From Actinomucor elegans (taxonomy: Eukaryota > Mucoromycota > Mucoromycetes > Mucorales > Mucoraceae), in contig JAMSLZ010000001.1 of the NCBI GenBank assembly GCA_026027325.1, positions 1,488,001 through 1,552,000 on the forward strand: 64,000 nucleotides of DNA. The letters are read 5' to 3'. The translations under genes were made by a program, and so were the position numbers. This document shows, piece by piece, positions 35,105-46,989 of this stretch (position 1 is its first letter; each line of letters opens with the position of its first letter). Below the pieces are notes generated by a model. It was not told the origin of the DNA and ran no database searches. It was given only the letters and a program-made list of their open reading frames with translations.

Positions 35105-37612
35105 ATGAAATCATTCACTGTCGAAGTTGGACCTGAACAGCCTAACGGAGGTCGCATTCGTCGATCCATCTTTGCTCCAGAAGGTTTAACGCGCGTACCT
35201 ACTCATAATGTACATACATTGTATGATGTACTGGCTCATAGCGCCAAAAAATACCCAGAACGTAAGGGTTTCGGGTTTCGTAAGGTGGACAAGGTGATTG
35301 ATGAAGAAAAAGAAGTGTCAAAATTTGTCAATGGTGAGGAAATCAAGGAAAAAAAGACCTGGAAGTATTTTCAATTGTCTGCATACAACTACTTGACTTA
35401 TAAAGAAGCTTCTCGCTTGGTCCATGATGTGGGTGCTGGATTCATTCAATTGGGCTTAAAAGAGAAGAGCAAAATTGAAGTGTTTTCGCCTACCAAGTAA
35501 GTTGTGCTTGCCATCTTGTATGAGGATATGGTTTTTGACTGATCACATAATCCGTAGTATGTACTGGCTCTTGACGGCTCATAGTGCTTTTACTCAGAAT
35601 ATGACCATCGTCACTGCTTATGATACGTTGGGTGAAGAAGGTTTATTACATTCAATGAATGAGACCGAAGTAGAGGCTATTTATACTGTGGGTGATTTGC
35701 TGCCTACTGTTCAAAAAGTAGCCAACAAGTGTCCTACACTCAGGTATATTATTTACAGTGGTGAAGTAAAGACAGATGTACTCGACAAGGTCAGTGCTGC
35801 TGTCAATCAAAAGATCATTTCCTTGGATGAGATAGCCAAGTTGGGTAGAAAAAACCCAAGGGAACCAAGACAACCTGAACCAGAGGATCTTTGCTGCATT
35901 ATGTATACTTCAGGAAGTACCGGAAACCCTAAAGGTGTCATGTTATCGCACAAGAACATTGTGGCTGCAGGTAAAATTGTCAGTTTATTTGTTGTCTAGC
36001 TTGACCTGTAACATCTGTCTATAGTTGCTGCTGTTAATGTAATCCTCGGCCATCTTGTCACGGATAGCGATAGCATGATGGCTTATCTTCCTTTAGCACA
36101 TGTCTTGGAGTTTGTTGTAGAAAACCTATGTGTGTTTTGGGGAGTAACGTAAGTAAAACAAACTCATCACAAGCATCAGGCACTGATAAAGTGAATAGAC
36201 TTGGTTATGCTTCTGTTCGTACATTAACAGACGCTTCAGTTCGTAACTGTAAGGGTGATATCAAAGAGTTTAGACCTACTTTGATGACAGGTGTACCTGC
36301 TGTATGGGAATCCATCCGTAAAGGCATTTTGGCTAAACTCGGCCAGGCTAGCCCCAATGCACAAAAGATGTTTCATAAGGCTTTTGCTACCAAGACCTGG
36401 TTATTGGAACGTCATCTTCCTACTGGATTCATTGACAAGGTAGTATTTAATAAAATCAAGGACCAAGTAGGCGGTCGTCTTCGTTTCGCTCTTTCAGGTG
36501 GAGCTCCAGTTTCTATTGAAACACAAAAGTTCCTGTCGGTTACTATTTGTCCTATTCTTGGTGGATATGGTAAGTTTCTTGTGTATTTGTCTAAAGAGTA
36601 ACACTAACCAAATTCCATAGGCATGACAGAAAGTAAGTATTATATATAGGATTTCATATTTCAATTGGATTCTCATTGTTCTATCCCACTTACCTTTTTA
36701 CCAAATAACAGGTTGCGGGTAAGCGTCATAACATATAATGACATTCTCTACAAAACAAAACAAAAAAACTAACGTAACTTTTTCTAGTATGTGCTCTGTG
36801 ATGACACCAGAACAGTTTGGTTACGGTATAGTAGGTGCTCCTGTCCCTTGTTCTGAAATCAAGCTTGTAGATGTACCTGAAGCCAACTATTTCTCCACGA
36901 ACCCTAAACCTCAAGGTGAAGTTTGGGTACGCGGTCCTTCTGTTACCAAAGGATACTGGAAGCGGGACGACATCACTAAAGAAACTATCACAGAAGATAA
37001 CTGGTTACAAACAGGCGATATTGCAGAATGGAATGAAAACGGTACCTTGACCATCATTGACAGAAAGAAGAATTTGGTCAAACTAAGTAATGGGGAATAC
37101 ATTGCACTCGAGAAATTGGAATCGATTTACAAGAGCTGTGTCTATGTAACCAATATTTGCGTTTATGCTGATTCGTTGTATCCCAAGCCTATCGCTGTGG
37201 CTGTGGTTTCTGAACCTGTCATCCGTAAGCTGGCTACAGAAAAGGGTGTGACTGAGACTGATTATGAGGCATTGTGCAAGCATGAAGTCATAAAGAAGAC
37301 GATTTTAGCTTCTTTACTAGCTCAAGCTAAAGAAGGTGGTTTGAAGGGCTCTGAGCTTTTGTTTGATGTTCACTTGTGTCATGAAGAATGGACTACTGAA
37401 TCCGTAAGTGCACCTTGATTTATGATTGAATATATATATAATTCTAACACTTTGCATTAGGGCTTGCTAACCGCTGCACAGAAGATCAAGCGTCCTGAAA
37501 TTACCAAAGCTTTCAAGGCAGAATTCGATGCCATGTAAGTTATAAGAACTTGCTTATGATACGCAAGTGTATTTATTTACGGTTTTGTAGGAATTCCAAG
37601 CAAAAGAGTTAA
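35105..37612 (+). CDS. Long-chain acyl-CoA synthetase (fatty acid-CoA ligase)
   Basis: Activates long-chain fatty acids to acyl-CoA with ATP for lipid synthesis or beta-oxidation, at membranes, lipid droplets or peroxisomes. Nine exons: 35105-35496, 35558-35970, 36025-36148, 36199-36569, 36621-36632, 36712-36718, 36788-37403, 37461-37534, 37591-37612; 676 aa, normal for the family. The AMP-binding P-loop is [16 protein letters not shown], followed by [13 protein letters not shown], the GYGMTESCG motif, [15 protein letters not shown] and the fatty-acyl signature [21 protein letters not shown] minus its ends. The GYGMTESCGMCS motif is assembled from four exons, of which one is 12 nt and the next 7 nt, so automatic annotation is likely to break here. 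There is no clear signal peptide. The C-terminus ends NSKQKS, not a canonical SKL-type peroxisomal signal. Confidence 0.96.
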
Positions 37613-37980
37613 ATGAGATGCTCTTCTTTAATGATATAATGTGTTACTATTCTTCTCCTCTCTCTCTCACACACACTTTGTAGAATCAAACCTACCATAT
37701 CTACTTTGCATCTAATATTTTTGTTTTTCCTCTGTTTACCTATACCATTCTTTATTCAAGCCTTGGGGGGATAGCAATACAATTAACATCAGATTCTACT
37801 TATATCTCATTTACTATCTATTTGAAATAAAAGAACCACATCTAACCTCAAGGTACAGTCGCCTGTGAAGTAATGTTATCTAATAATCTACATTCTCTAA
37901 TATCAGTAAATCATGAAATTTTTACTCTAACAAATGAAGAAATAGTCATGTAGTTGAAAAAAGTTAGAAATTAATAACAA

Positions 37981-38100
37981 AATGGATATAGTAACTCATT
38001 CTAAACAAAGATAACTCATCTAATGCGACATTGGTCTTGGATCGGTCGAGAGATCTATAGATTTATTAGGGATGATCTAATCTATATGGTATAGTATGTT
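37981..38100 (+). repeat. Dispersed repeat, copy 10
   Basis: GGATATAGTAACTCATTCTA, ACTCATCTAATGCGACATTG, then GATCGGTCGAGAGATCTATA and a GATCTAATCTATATGG tail. Copy 11 starts 177 bp later in the same orientation. Confidence 0.7.
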
Positions 38101-38157
38101 ACAACTATACATTAATAATATAATAGTTTTATTGTTTTTTTTTTGTCAAATAAAGAT

Positions 38158-38395
38158 TACAGTAGATCCAATGATTTTTTCTGAACAAGAATCACTCATC
38201 GGATGCGACATTTGACCGAGATTCAAGAGAAACCAATGTTACTTCCAGGCCGTCACTCATTCATGATTTTCTCTGATTGGCCGACCAATACTTGGCTTTC
38301 ATTTCCCAATCAAGTAATGTCTGAGGAGATGATAACATCCAGTAATTCTGAGATGCCTACATCACTAAAAAATTACGGGATACTACCTATTGATT
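38158..38395 (+). repeat. Dispersed repeat, copy 11 (long form, ~240 bp)
   Basis: Head CAGTAGATCCAATGATTTT, middle CATCGGATGCGACATTTGAC, then, instead of the usual palindromic tail, an extra ~160 bp beginning at CAATGTTACTTCCAGGCC and ending near AAAATTACGGGAT. The reverse copy at 40962-41170 has the same long layout, so this is the fuller version of the element. Confidence 0.7.
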
Positions 38396-38715
38396 TTTTA
38401 ATTTCGCAGCAGATGCAATAAATTTTAAATTTTAGAGTACCTTGCTGCTACCCTAGCTTCTGTTGTGCATGTCCTGAATGTTTTTGCTCCATGACTGCTG
38501 TTTTATTTTCATTACTTATTTTATAACAGTTCTCACGCCAGCAAAAAAGCTAGAAGTATTGGGTTACATCCAGTAATTTTGCAATTGGGTAGACATCTCA
38601 AAATTACTGGATGTTATCATCTCCTCAGACATTACTTGATTGGGAAATGAAAGCCAAGTATTGGTCGGCCAATCAGAGAAAATCATGAATGAGTGATGGC
38701 CTGGAAGTAACATTG
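38234..38715. repeat. Near-perfect 127-bp inverted repeat with a 228-bp spacer
   Basis: Left arm 38234-38360 and right arm 38589-38715 match on opposite strands with only three differences in 127 bp by direct comparison. The left arm lies within copy 11 of the dispersed repeat; the right arm is a second, inverted partial copy without the head. Both arms are followed by an AAATTAC(G/T)GGAT-like end. High identity compared with the very degraded other copies suggests recent duplication or gene conversion. A transcript across it would fold into a long hairpin. Confidence 0.85.
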
Positions 38716-40961
38716 ATAAGCACCACTTTTTTATAACCAGATACTCTCGAAGAAATTTTATAGGGAAAAATTAAGCTCTATTACATAAATAGGTTTCAGC
38801 CTTTTTTTTATCCAAAGAGAGACATACATCTACTTATGTGACATTTTTGAACGATTAAACATCACTAAAATATTGGTTTCGCTAAGAACATTTTGTGTTA
38901 TCGAGATTCAAAATTGCAATGCTCAGGGAAGAAACAAGTAGAATGCAACAAGTATAAAAGTAATAGCAAGAACTCATTAATCGTGCGTACATTTTTGGTG
39001 TATTAGTCGAATGTAACAAAGTTTAAAAGACCATGGACTGAGAAAACAATAATCATATATAAAATGTGGTTCGCAATCTTCGTTACTCAGATTGCATACA
39101 TCTATCAAACTAAAATTGCAAAGATAAACCCAAGACAAAATATAAAGGGAATTAAAAAAAACACTAGAATGATTGTAGTTGAATTTGACAATTCCATTAA
39201 TCAGAATCTACAAAGATCAATTTACTAAGCATGCATTGGAAAATGTAAGAAAAGAATTGAGTAGATCCCACTGAGGAAGAGATTCAGGGAAAGAGTTTCC
39301 TTCTCTGGGCATCTTGGTAATAAAATACATATTGAACACACTATAGAATAAGCTATAGCACTTTCTTCATCGCACAAACATATACTAGTAGATGTAATAA
39401 AAGCCCAGTGGCAGAGAAAGAAAAGAGAAGTTGGTAATATTAAAAAATGCTATATAGACACTCTTCATTAATACGTATTCATCAAAGTAAAGCCGTATTA
39501 AAATGAGCAAAGAAAAAGCTATAAAAAAAAAGCATTAGGAACATTACTGTTGATTCGGACAATTTCACTAATCAACATGTTTAACCAAAGTAAGTCTTTC
39601 TGAGATTAACATTAGCAATTAAATCTCAAGGCAGTACTTACAACCAAGTTGTTATTTATAATGTTGAAAAAAAAAAGAAGAATGGCTAGATCCTCCTTGT
39701 ACGTATCCTGTTATAAAGTCATAACTGCTGTTAATCTGACGCTGAGTTGCAAAGATAACAAATTTGCATCTCCAGAGGCTTTATCATCAGAGAAAACAAA
39801 TGACCTTTATAATAAAGAAATTGTTCAGCAGTCAACTATTACCATTGCCCCTATGTTCAGAAAACTGGCAGCATGCGAATATTTTCAAGTTGTATCTCAC
39901 AATATTCAAAGTCTTTCTACATATTTCAGCCACATCGCTTGTAATCTTGTTAGTCTGTCTTCATATGATTCTACTCGATAGAGTCTTAGTTTTATGTTTT
40001 TGTGCATTTGGTCCATTTTTTTTAGCAATAAAATTTACGTAATGGCTCGTTACTATACCTTTTTTTTCCGTTTTCCTTATACTTGCTTAACTTTTACAAG
40101 AACAGGTTATCCTAGCTTTTTTTTTCAATTCATGAAATTCTAACTTCATGTTTGGCATGATATCACACTTATTTTCTCTAGAAGACATGTAGCTAGTGAC
40201 ATAACAGATAGTCTATTTGATATTACAGCGTTGGGCGCATATTAATTTATGTTGCTTTGATGGCCAATTATATTGTTTTCCCCTAAGTGTAAAAACAAGG
40301 TATTATCACATATACGAAATTCCTAATCTTATTTTACATTTACAATAACAGTAGCTTTGACACACAAAGCGATAAAATAGAAGTAATTTAAAGGGAAAAA
40401 AAACTTGGTTGTTGTGGTCAAATATAAAATATAGACAATACAGTATAAGAGTGAGGTATCCTTATAATTCATAAACTACTGACTGTATTGCTTCCAAATT
40501 GAATCAATATACTATATTCTTCAATTAATTCGAGAGCGATCAGTTATGTTGGGTGTTTGAGAGATTTACTTGCATGATCGAGTTTTCAAATTTTTGATTA
40601 CGCTGAAACCCGCCATTTTCAGCATTCAAAAAAAAAAAGAAAGCCAAAATATTATTACCAGTTAGGGTTTGATTTAAGGAGATGGGTGCTGAAAGTCTTT
40701 ACAAATGCCACGGGTAGAGCTGCAGAAGCAGGAATACTGAGTCTGCCGGTGGCAGATCTTGCATCTTAAGCGTTGATATTCTCCAATAGATAGTTTTCCC
40801 AGAGAAACGACCCTATAATTAGGAGTTGAACAAGGCCTTAAAATAAGCATCTCAGATTCAGAACCTATCTTTACAGTCTTTAGTTACCGAAACCAGCACA
40901 GTTGAATTAAGTACCTATTAAACTGTTTGCATATGCTGTAAAGTTAAAAAAAATATTAAGT

Positions 40962-41170
40962 TGCATCCCGTAATTATGCAATGGTGTAGATATACCAGAA
41001 TTGCTGAATGCCAAACCCCTCAAGTCCAGCGTGAAATGAGATCCGCTGTGATCAGCCCCAATCAGAGAGAATCATAATGCAGTGGCAGGCCTGAGAATGG
41101 CATTGATCTCTTTAAATCTCGGTCAAATTGCCGCATCCAATAAGTGGTCCTTATTCAAAACAAACTACTG
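40962..41170 (-). repeat. Dispersed repeat, copy 12 (reverse, long form)
   Basis: On the minus strand runs from a TACAGTAGTTTGTTTTGAAT head through TTGGATGCGGCAATTTGAC, AATGCCATTCTCAGGCCTG and TCTCTCTGATTGGGG to AATTACGGGATGCAAC. It aligns by eye along its whole length with the long form at 38158, but is strongly diverged. Confidence 0.65.
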
Positions 41171-41326
41171 TATTTACTAAAATATTCTATATAATTGGAA
41201 TACAAAGGCGATACAATAGTTCTGACAATGAGTACTAAGTTTTACTTTATATATAAAATACCTCCCATTTATAGTTAAAACGACATATTCCTATTGTACC
41301 TTTGTCAAATAATGAGTCCAAGTAAA

Positions 41327-41392
41327 CACTGTAGGTTATTTTGAGCAAGTACTAATCATTAGATGTGATATTAATCCAGAATCAGTCGAGGA
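41327..41392 (+). repeat. Dispersed repeat, copy 13
   Basis: CACTGTAGGTTATTTTGAGC, ATCATTAGATGTGATATTAA and CCAGAATCAGTCGAGG. The preceding TTGTCAAATAA is shared with the segment before copy 11. It lies head to head with copy 12. Confidence 0.6.
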
Positions 41393-42810
41393 ATATAAGA
41401 GAGTTAAAAATGGCTCCATTTCAGAGGATATCACTATTATAATAGTAGGAAGGTTACGTCCTTTGGTGATATCAAGTCTCCAGCACTACATAACAAATTT
41501 TTTTTAGTACTTTATACTGATTTATAGGAATCGACGACTTGTCAGTCTGTTTGTATACCTTCGGTCTCGCTTGTAATGCTTATCAGCTCTTGATTAAACA
41601 TAAATCAAACCATATTGCGATAATCAATCCGAGAGATCTTTCGTCTATATTTTTTAAATCTTTGCTCAGAACGGGGCCACTGCAACTAAATGAAATGCTG
41701 TAGATAATTGGCGGGAAAGCGGGTCATTATATCCAACACATTTGAGAACTGACCGTGAACGCCAAACATCCAATATTATGATATGCATCTCCTACCATTA
41801 TTAAAGTAGGGAACTGATGCACGGGCAATGTACGCGTGAAAAAAATACAAACGATACGCCACTTTTCTTCTGAAGACATTATTCCCCGGATCGCTAATCC
41901 TTTTAAAGCAGCTTATCTTTTAGACCGTGATCAGATAACATGGCTTTATAAATGCATCTGATCCTTTATTTTAAAGATGACACACGCGTATTAGGGTATA
42001 TGTTTGTTATGAAGTAGTATCTATGAGAAGAAATAAGATATGGATTGTATCCTAATAAACAATGCAGATGGGAAGTATAGTAAGCAACAATTACGCATAA
42101 AGAAGTTCTTGATCTTTGCAGAACATATGAAGGTAGTCCTTATGGTATTTATCAGACGATGAAAAGAATAAAAATAAAAATAAAAGTTGGGGACCCAACT
42201 TGCTAGTCATTCATGAAGTTGTTGTCTTCGGATCAACAAGGAAGGAAGCCGAGCCCATATGTACCTGATCATTCTTTGCGCTTTTATATGATACTCGTTG
42301 AGTGGATACAATAGTACATGTACTACGACGTGTAACAATCAAAGGCATCTTTTTGATTACAGAAAGTTTCTTCTTCAAAACTGGATCATCACACCATGTT
42401 TAAACGATAAAACCGATCAGATCCGATGTCAGAACTATAAACAACTAACAGTTCCATACATGAGGGTACAGCAGCAATGTTATACATAATACTGTCAAAC
42501 GATAAAGGAGCTATGGTATGTCTTTGAAAGATGACTGATAGAACTATATAGGAGAAAAGTCGATAGGCAGTCATGCGTGTATTGACTAATCCAATTGAAA
42601 ATGGCTCAGTGATCTCTCGTGTGTGTGTGTGTGTACCTTAAATGAATATCATCAGATTCTTCCAGTCGGAAAATAACCCTATAGAACCGGGTCTCTGATA
42701 AAAAAAGAACGCGTGACGCAAAGGACTTTGAAAGTGTTGGCAGAACGGGGTGCACTATAAATGAAATAAACTTGTTTCTTTTTTTCTTTCCTTTTCTTTT
42801 TGTACACAAA

Positions 42811-43365
42811 ATGATTACTACAAGATATACAAATATTTATAACCCTCGCAGCAGCAATAAGAATGTATCTTGCCGTCGTTTTACTATTGATGAACGAAAC
42901 AACTGGGCAACAGACGATAGTGGCGACGAACTGTGTCGACACAAGGACAAGTTTATTGAATTAGCACAGGCTGCCTTAGAAGAAGCCAAGATGGAGGAAG
43001 AACAAAAAGGAGTGTTACAAGAACTAGTGGAAGCTTTGATTACTCGTACAGGAGCCCCTATGGTGGCAGATGTGATCCTAGAACAATTTCGTAGTCAAGA
43101 TGTGATTGAACGACTCGCCGAGGATCATTTTGAACAGCAAGAAAGAAGAAGATCCACAGACAATAGTAGCGAACAAACGTTAAAAGAACCATCGAGTGAA
43201 GCACACGAAAAGATCATCACAACCCACCATAGTCACATTGATACGATCATGTTAATATCAGAATACTTATGGAGGGTGTTTCGACTGTTACTATTATCAA
43301 GTCTTGTTGGTTTAATCTATCATTTCATGTGTGCACAAAATCAACCTCTATTAACCAACCTGTAA
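42811..43365 (+). CDS. Uncharacterised protein with a C-terminal membrane helix
   Basis: Not recognised. A single-exon frame of 184 aa starting MITTRYTNIYNPRSSNKN at the first ATG after a CT-rich leader. Residues about 45-115 are strongly helical and charged (LAQAALEEAKMEEEQKGVLQ, ADVILEQFRSQDVIERLAED), suggestive of a coiled coil or helical bundle. A disordered acidic stretch follows, and near residues 152-178 there is a hydrophobic helix (YLWRVFRLLLLSSLVGLIYH) with a short tail. This layout is that of a tail-anchored protein with its bulk in the cytosol. It converges with the gene at 43457-44630, 91 bp apart. Function unknown. Confidence 0.65.
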   Translation: MITTRYTNIYNPRSSNKNVSCRRFTIDERNNWATDDSGDELCRHKDKFIELAQAALEEAKMEEEQKGVLQELVEALITRTGAPMVADVILEQFRSQDVIERLAEDHFEQQERRRSTDNSSEQTLKEPSSEAHEKIITTHHSHIDTIMLISEYLWRVFRLLLLSSLVGLIYHFMCAQNQPLLTNL

Positions 43366-43456
43366 ACCATAATATCCTATCCAATATATCAAAAAAAAAA
43401 TTATATATATATATATATATCTTTGTACATATCCCACTTTATTATAATAAAAATGA

Positions 43457-44630
43457 CTATCTTTTCAACATGTTTAACTCTACAATCAACTTGTGAGCCA
43501 ACTCTTTACTATTGCTTGATAATGCGATTTCAACTGTATTATGGTCCTCTGAGATGTTTGTAATTTCACATAAAATGGTCCACTATATAATTGATGTAAC
43601 ACATGTGTTTATAAAGGTTAAATCCGAAACACTGAAGCACTTACATTTAAAGAAGATAATCCGATGCAAAGACCAACCTCTATACCTTTTATAGGATGAA
43701 TTTCCATGATTTCGCGCAGAAAAACAATCGGCATTGATAGTCTATCCACTACTTCCAAATCCAATTCGCTCTTGCTGATAGTCTCTTTTCTAAACTATTT
43801 TCTAGTTAGTTTTTGTTTTTTTAAGAATGCTACGATCGTTTGTTTTTTGTTTTTTTTTTTTTACTTGGTCAATCAAATAAAGCCCAAATGAATGCTTCAA
43901 CTCGATGGGTTTATTATTCATTGGATTCTGTACAGTCAATACAATCAATCCATTGCACTGAATTGCTTTGGTCATCATTATATCAATCTCTTGCTTGTAC
44001 TGTGTTTGTGGTGCCAAGGTGCATGGTTCTTCAAATAAATTGGGTAATACTGTATCATTATTTTGATATGCACTCGAATATGAAATAGCAATCTAATCGT
44101 CTAATTGGTATATTTTACAAATTACTAGCGTCTTACGTTACCTCTTCCGCTGTTTCAAACTTGATCGAGCCTCTCAAACCAACTGCAGGAAGTTTAGTTC
44201 TATTTGATACTGTCAACAAAAGACGCACCTTTCCATTTCCAGCTGGTTTCAATGAACTCGCTATACAAAAAAAGAAAATAAGCTTCTATTCTATCGTTTG
44301 CATGGAATTGAAATGTACCAATTTTAACATTGGCTTGGTATACTTGTTCAAGCATGCTCATCATGCTTTGGCTCATTTGTACATTTGTCTGTAAGCTTTT
44401 CTCTAATGTCTTGCAAAAAGAAAAAGAAATAGTTAGCTTTTATGTATTTCAACGAAAAACTAATATAAATACAGCATATACAGAGCCAACAGAGTCTTGA
44501 ACGCCCTTGACAGAAGAACCTAAAGCGTCCATAAAGTCACCGCTACTAGAAATATGTGTCTCAATTCTATTTGTTTCATAATATTAGCTACAAAAGCTTA
44601 CTTTGGTGTATCGTTATTTTTATCAGACAT
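43457..44630 (-). CDS. Uncharacterised 278-aa protein in seven exons
   Basis: Not recognised, but the model is strong: exons (minus) 44630-44602, 44566-44473, 44409-44319, 44260-44142, 44092-43865, 43794-43645, 43582-43457 close in frame without a stop, with standard GT...AG signals. Protein order: an N-terminal Ser/Asp segment, a probable helical coiled-coil stretch at about 20-70 (SSVKGVQDSVGSVYATLEKS, MSQSMMSMLEQVYQ), a beta-rich block (KVRLLLTVSNRTKLPAVGL), a second block (NGLIVLTVQNPMNNKPIEL) and a final alpha/beta segment (SMPIVFLREIMEIHPI). The alternating short strands suggest a beta-sandwich. No signal peptide or membrane helix. The donor of exon 2 is uncertain by three codons (GTATATG or GTATTTA). 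No function can be assigned. Confidence 0.75.
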
Positions 44631-44756
44631 TATCTTTAAAAGTCAAAGAGCAGAGATACGCGATGCGTCAAGCTTGATCCGCGTTCACTTACTGTGACTC
44701 TTTTCAATTTCAGACACAGTTAGACCCTTCATCCTGGCTCATTATCATTACTAGTC

Positions 44757-46580
44757 ATGCTTTCTTCCGTATACGAAGCAGAGCCTAAATCGTATGCGCA
44801 GGCAGCCAAATCAACTACCCCGTCAGCGAGAATACCTTACACACTGATATTACCTTCAGCCAAACTCCTAAAGAGCGATGTGTTCACAATCTTCAGACCA
44901 GACTCTATCGAACTGCTAAAAACAATGACGCTTACCTTTTTGATATCACTGAATGTAAAGAAAAATACGCAGATCAGCAGCGTATGGTTGTTTTAAAGGA
45001 TCAGCACACAAACGTTCATGCTTGCTTTCTTTTAAGCGATGGCTCAAGTTTCTATCTTGGGAATTTACATTAAGCCAGAGAATGATACCAACAATATCAG
45101 AGGCAGTGGGTGTATCTTCGAAGGCATCCAACTTAGAATTCTTCCTTGCAAAACAGTTGATGACCAAGCCAAGATCATTAAGCTGAATTTATTTCATTTT
45201 CTCATGTTTTTAAGGAGGAGGTCATCGATGGATTCAAACAAAGTCTCACTGTGTTTGGTGATGATATTTTAGATACCAGCATTTCCACTGAGAAAGCTAT
45301 TGGTTTCTTCATGGGTACAGGTTACGCATTATTCAACACCTACCAGTCTCCTGATACTCCTAATGGAAAGAAGTTTACTATTTTGAACCACCAACTTGGT
45401 TAGTGTGAACCCTCTACCGAAGTGTTCCACGCTACATAAAATAATACACATACGTGATGTAGCCACTGCCACAAAGGTGGGCATAGCAAATATGATTGCC
45501 CGTTATCCAAAGCTCGTACTTTATTGTTACACATGCTATAAGCAAGGCCACTACTCGTGCGAGTGTCTCCAACAGAATGCAACTAATCTATCAAACAAGA
45601 AACAGGATGGGAAGTCCTATAAAAATAGGGAGGATGCTATGATGGCAACTGAAGCATCCAAAAAAAAACAGATCCCTGATTCGCAAGAGGAAGAGGGAAA
45701 TGATATTGAGGCTATGTCGATGAGTGGTGACAATGTTTCTAACGCTGGTGTAGATGAAGAGATTTTTAAGGGCAACGTTCAAATGTCTCAACAGGAATTC
45801 AATACAGCCTCTCCAAAACAGGTAGAAACTGTCATTAAGAAAAATCCAGGCTTTGCAACCAACTTAAAAAGTAAATACTAGAGCATAGAACGATGAAATC
45901 ATAACCTTATTTATGGAGATTCATCATAAACAATGTTGCCCAGGAGATGTTGGATAGAAATGATGATACACTACTAGAACAATTCCAGCAAGTGGAATTA
46001 TGGCAGCATATCAATTGAGTACTTTCCGTCATACATGTGACCCTAAAATTCGAAAAGCTGTTCTGTTGCTACCGGAACGCTTTTGGTCTATTATCATGCT
46101 TATACAAGTACGTGCTCTCTGGTATAGTATCGAGCCTTCAGCAAAAAGACCCTTCACGCCAAGTATCTATATGAAATCGGAAAAGTAAACAGCCCAGTAT
46201 GCCCATTATGTCAAGAGCAAGATGGTTCTTTAACCCACTTCTTAGTGTCTTATTGAAAAAAAAAATGGAAATTTGGAATAGAACTCTACATCAACAATTC
46301 CCTACCTATGAGATAATGGCTAAAGATGTAACAAGTATACTCATGAATTTCCAATCGCCCTTTCACCATCGTTCTGCTCTATATACCCCTCTCATTGTAT
46401 CGGTATCTACAACTCTATGGTATATACCACTTCAACTACTGGAAATGTATGATCCAACACACTCCCTTCCAGAGTGAGAGTATTGTATCAAAAATACAAT
46501 CAAAAATCTCTATTCTGTTAATCGAACACTAATTAAATAGTTTCTTTGATTCATACCGTTCTTCTATTATTCCCATATTT
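44757..46580 (+). mobile_element. Decayed LINE-type retrotransposon: ORF1 with CCHC knuckles and the 3' end of ORF2
   Basis: The 5' part (44757-45881) is a Gag-like ORF1 remnant starting MLSSVYEAEPKSYAQAAKS and continuing in three frames (TECKEKYADQQRMVVLKDQ; SISTEKAIGFFMGTGYALF). It contains two zinc knuckles, CSHCHKGGHSKYDC and CYTCYKQGHYSCEC, both C-x2-C-x4-H-x4-C, in different frames. The 3' part (about 46080-46570) shows the C-terminal end of a LINE reverse transcriptase protein: HAKYLYEIGKVNS, CPLCQEQDGSLTHFL (the last Cys replaced and a stop following) and KKMEIWNRTLHQQ, then a WKCMIQHTPFQSE segment. The reverse transcriptase core is absent, so the element has lost several kilobases. 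It starts only 126 bp upstream of the ATG of the gene at 43457-44630. Confidence 0.75.
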
Positions 46581-46989
46581 CATATTCACATCACTCTTCT
46601 CCGCGGTATGTAGCTTTAAATTATCATTACTGAGATATGCTTGCTTACATACGTAGTATCTCAATAGCATGTCTATGAGATAGCAGTAGCTTGTACATCG
46701 CATCTTTTTGACGTATCTAGACAGATTATTAGTGGATGTTCGTCTTATTTGACGGAATCTTGTAACGTCGCTTCTATATTAGCAATAGGTCACTATAAGG
46801 CTTTGATTCCGGGGAAACATATGGATCAACACATACTCTTTCCATTAAGTTGCATATCGTAATTGTGAATCAACAGGCACTAGTACTAGAGGTTTGGAAA
46901 TTTCATTTAAGTTCATGAAATAAAAAGTCAGTTCTATACGTTTACATCTTGCAAACAAGTAGAACCATGAATAAATGAGAAATATATAT

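Larger units (their letters stand above)
37613..42810. other. Repeat-rich gene-free spacer (5.2 kb)
   Basis: The longest gene-free stretch in the window. It contains four copies of the dispersed repeat (37981, 38158, 40962 reverse, 41327), the 127-bp foldback at 38234-38715 and a GT microsatellite near 42619-42635. Open frames near 39650-40040 and 42300-42490 are short, overlap in different frames and look random. Confidence 0.65.

Noticed and set aside
39649..40042. Two overlapping open frames of 110 and 92 codons
   Set aside because: They overlap in different frames in AT-rich DNA, show no domain and have no splice or promoter context.
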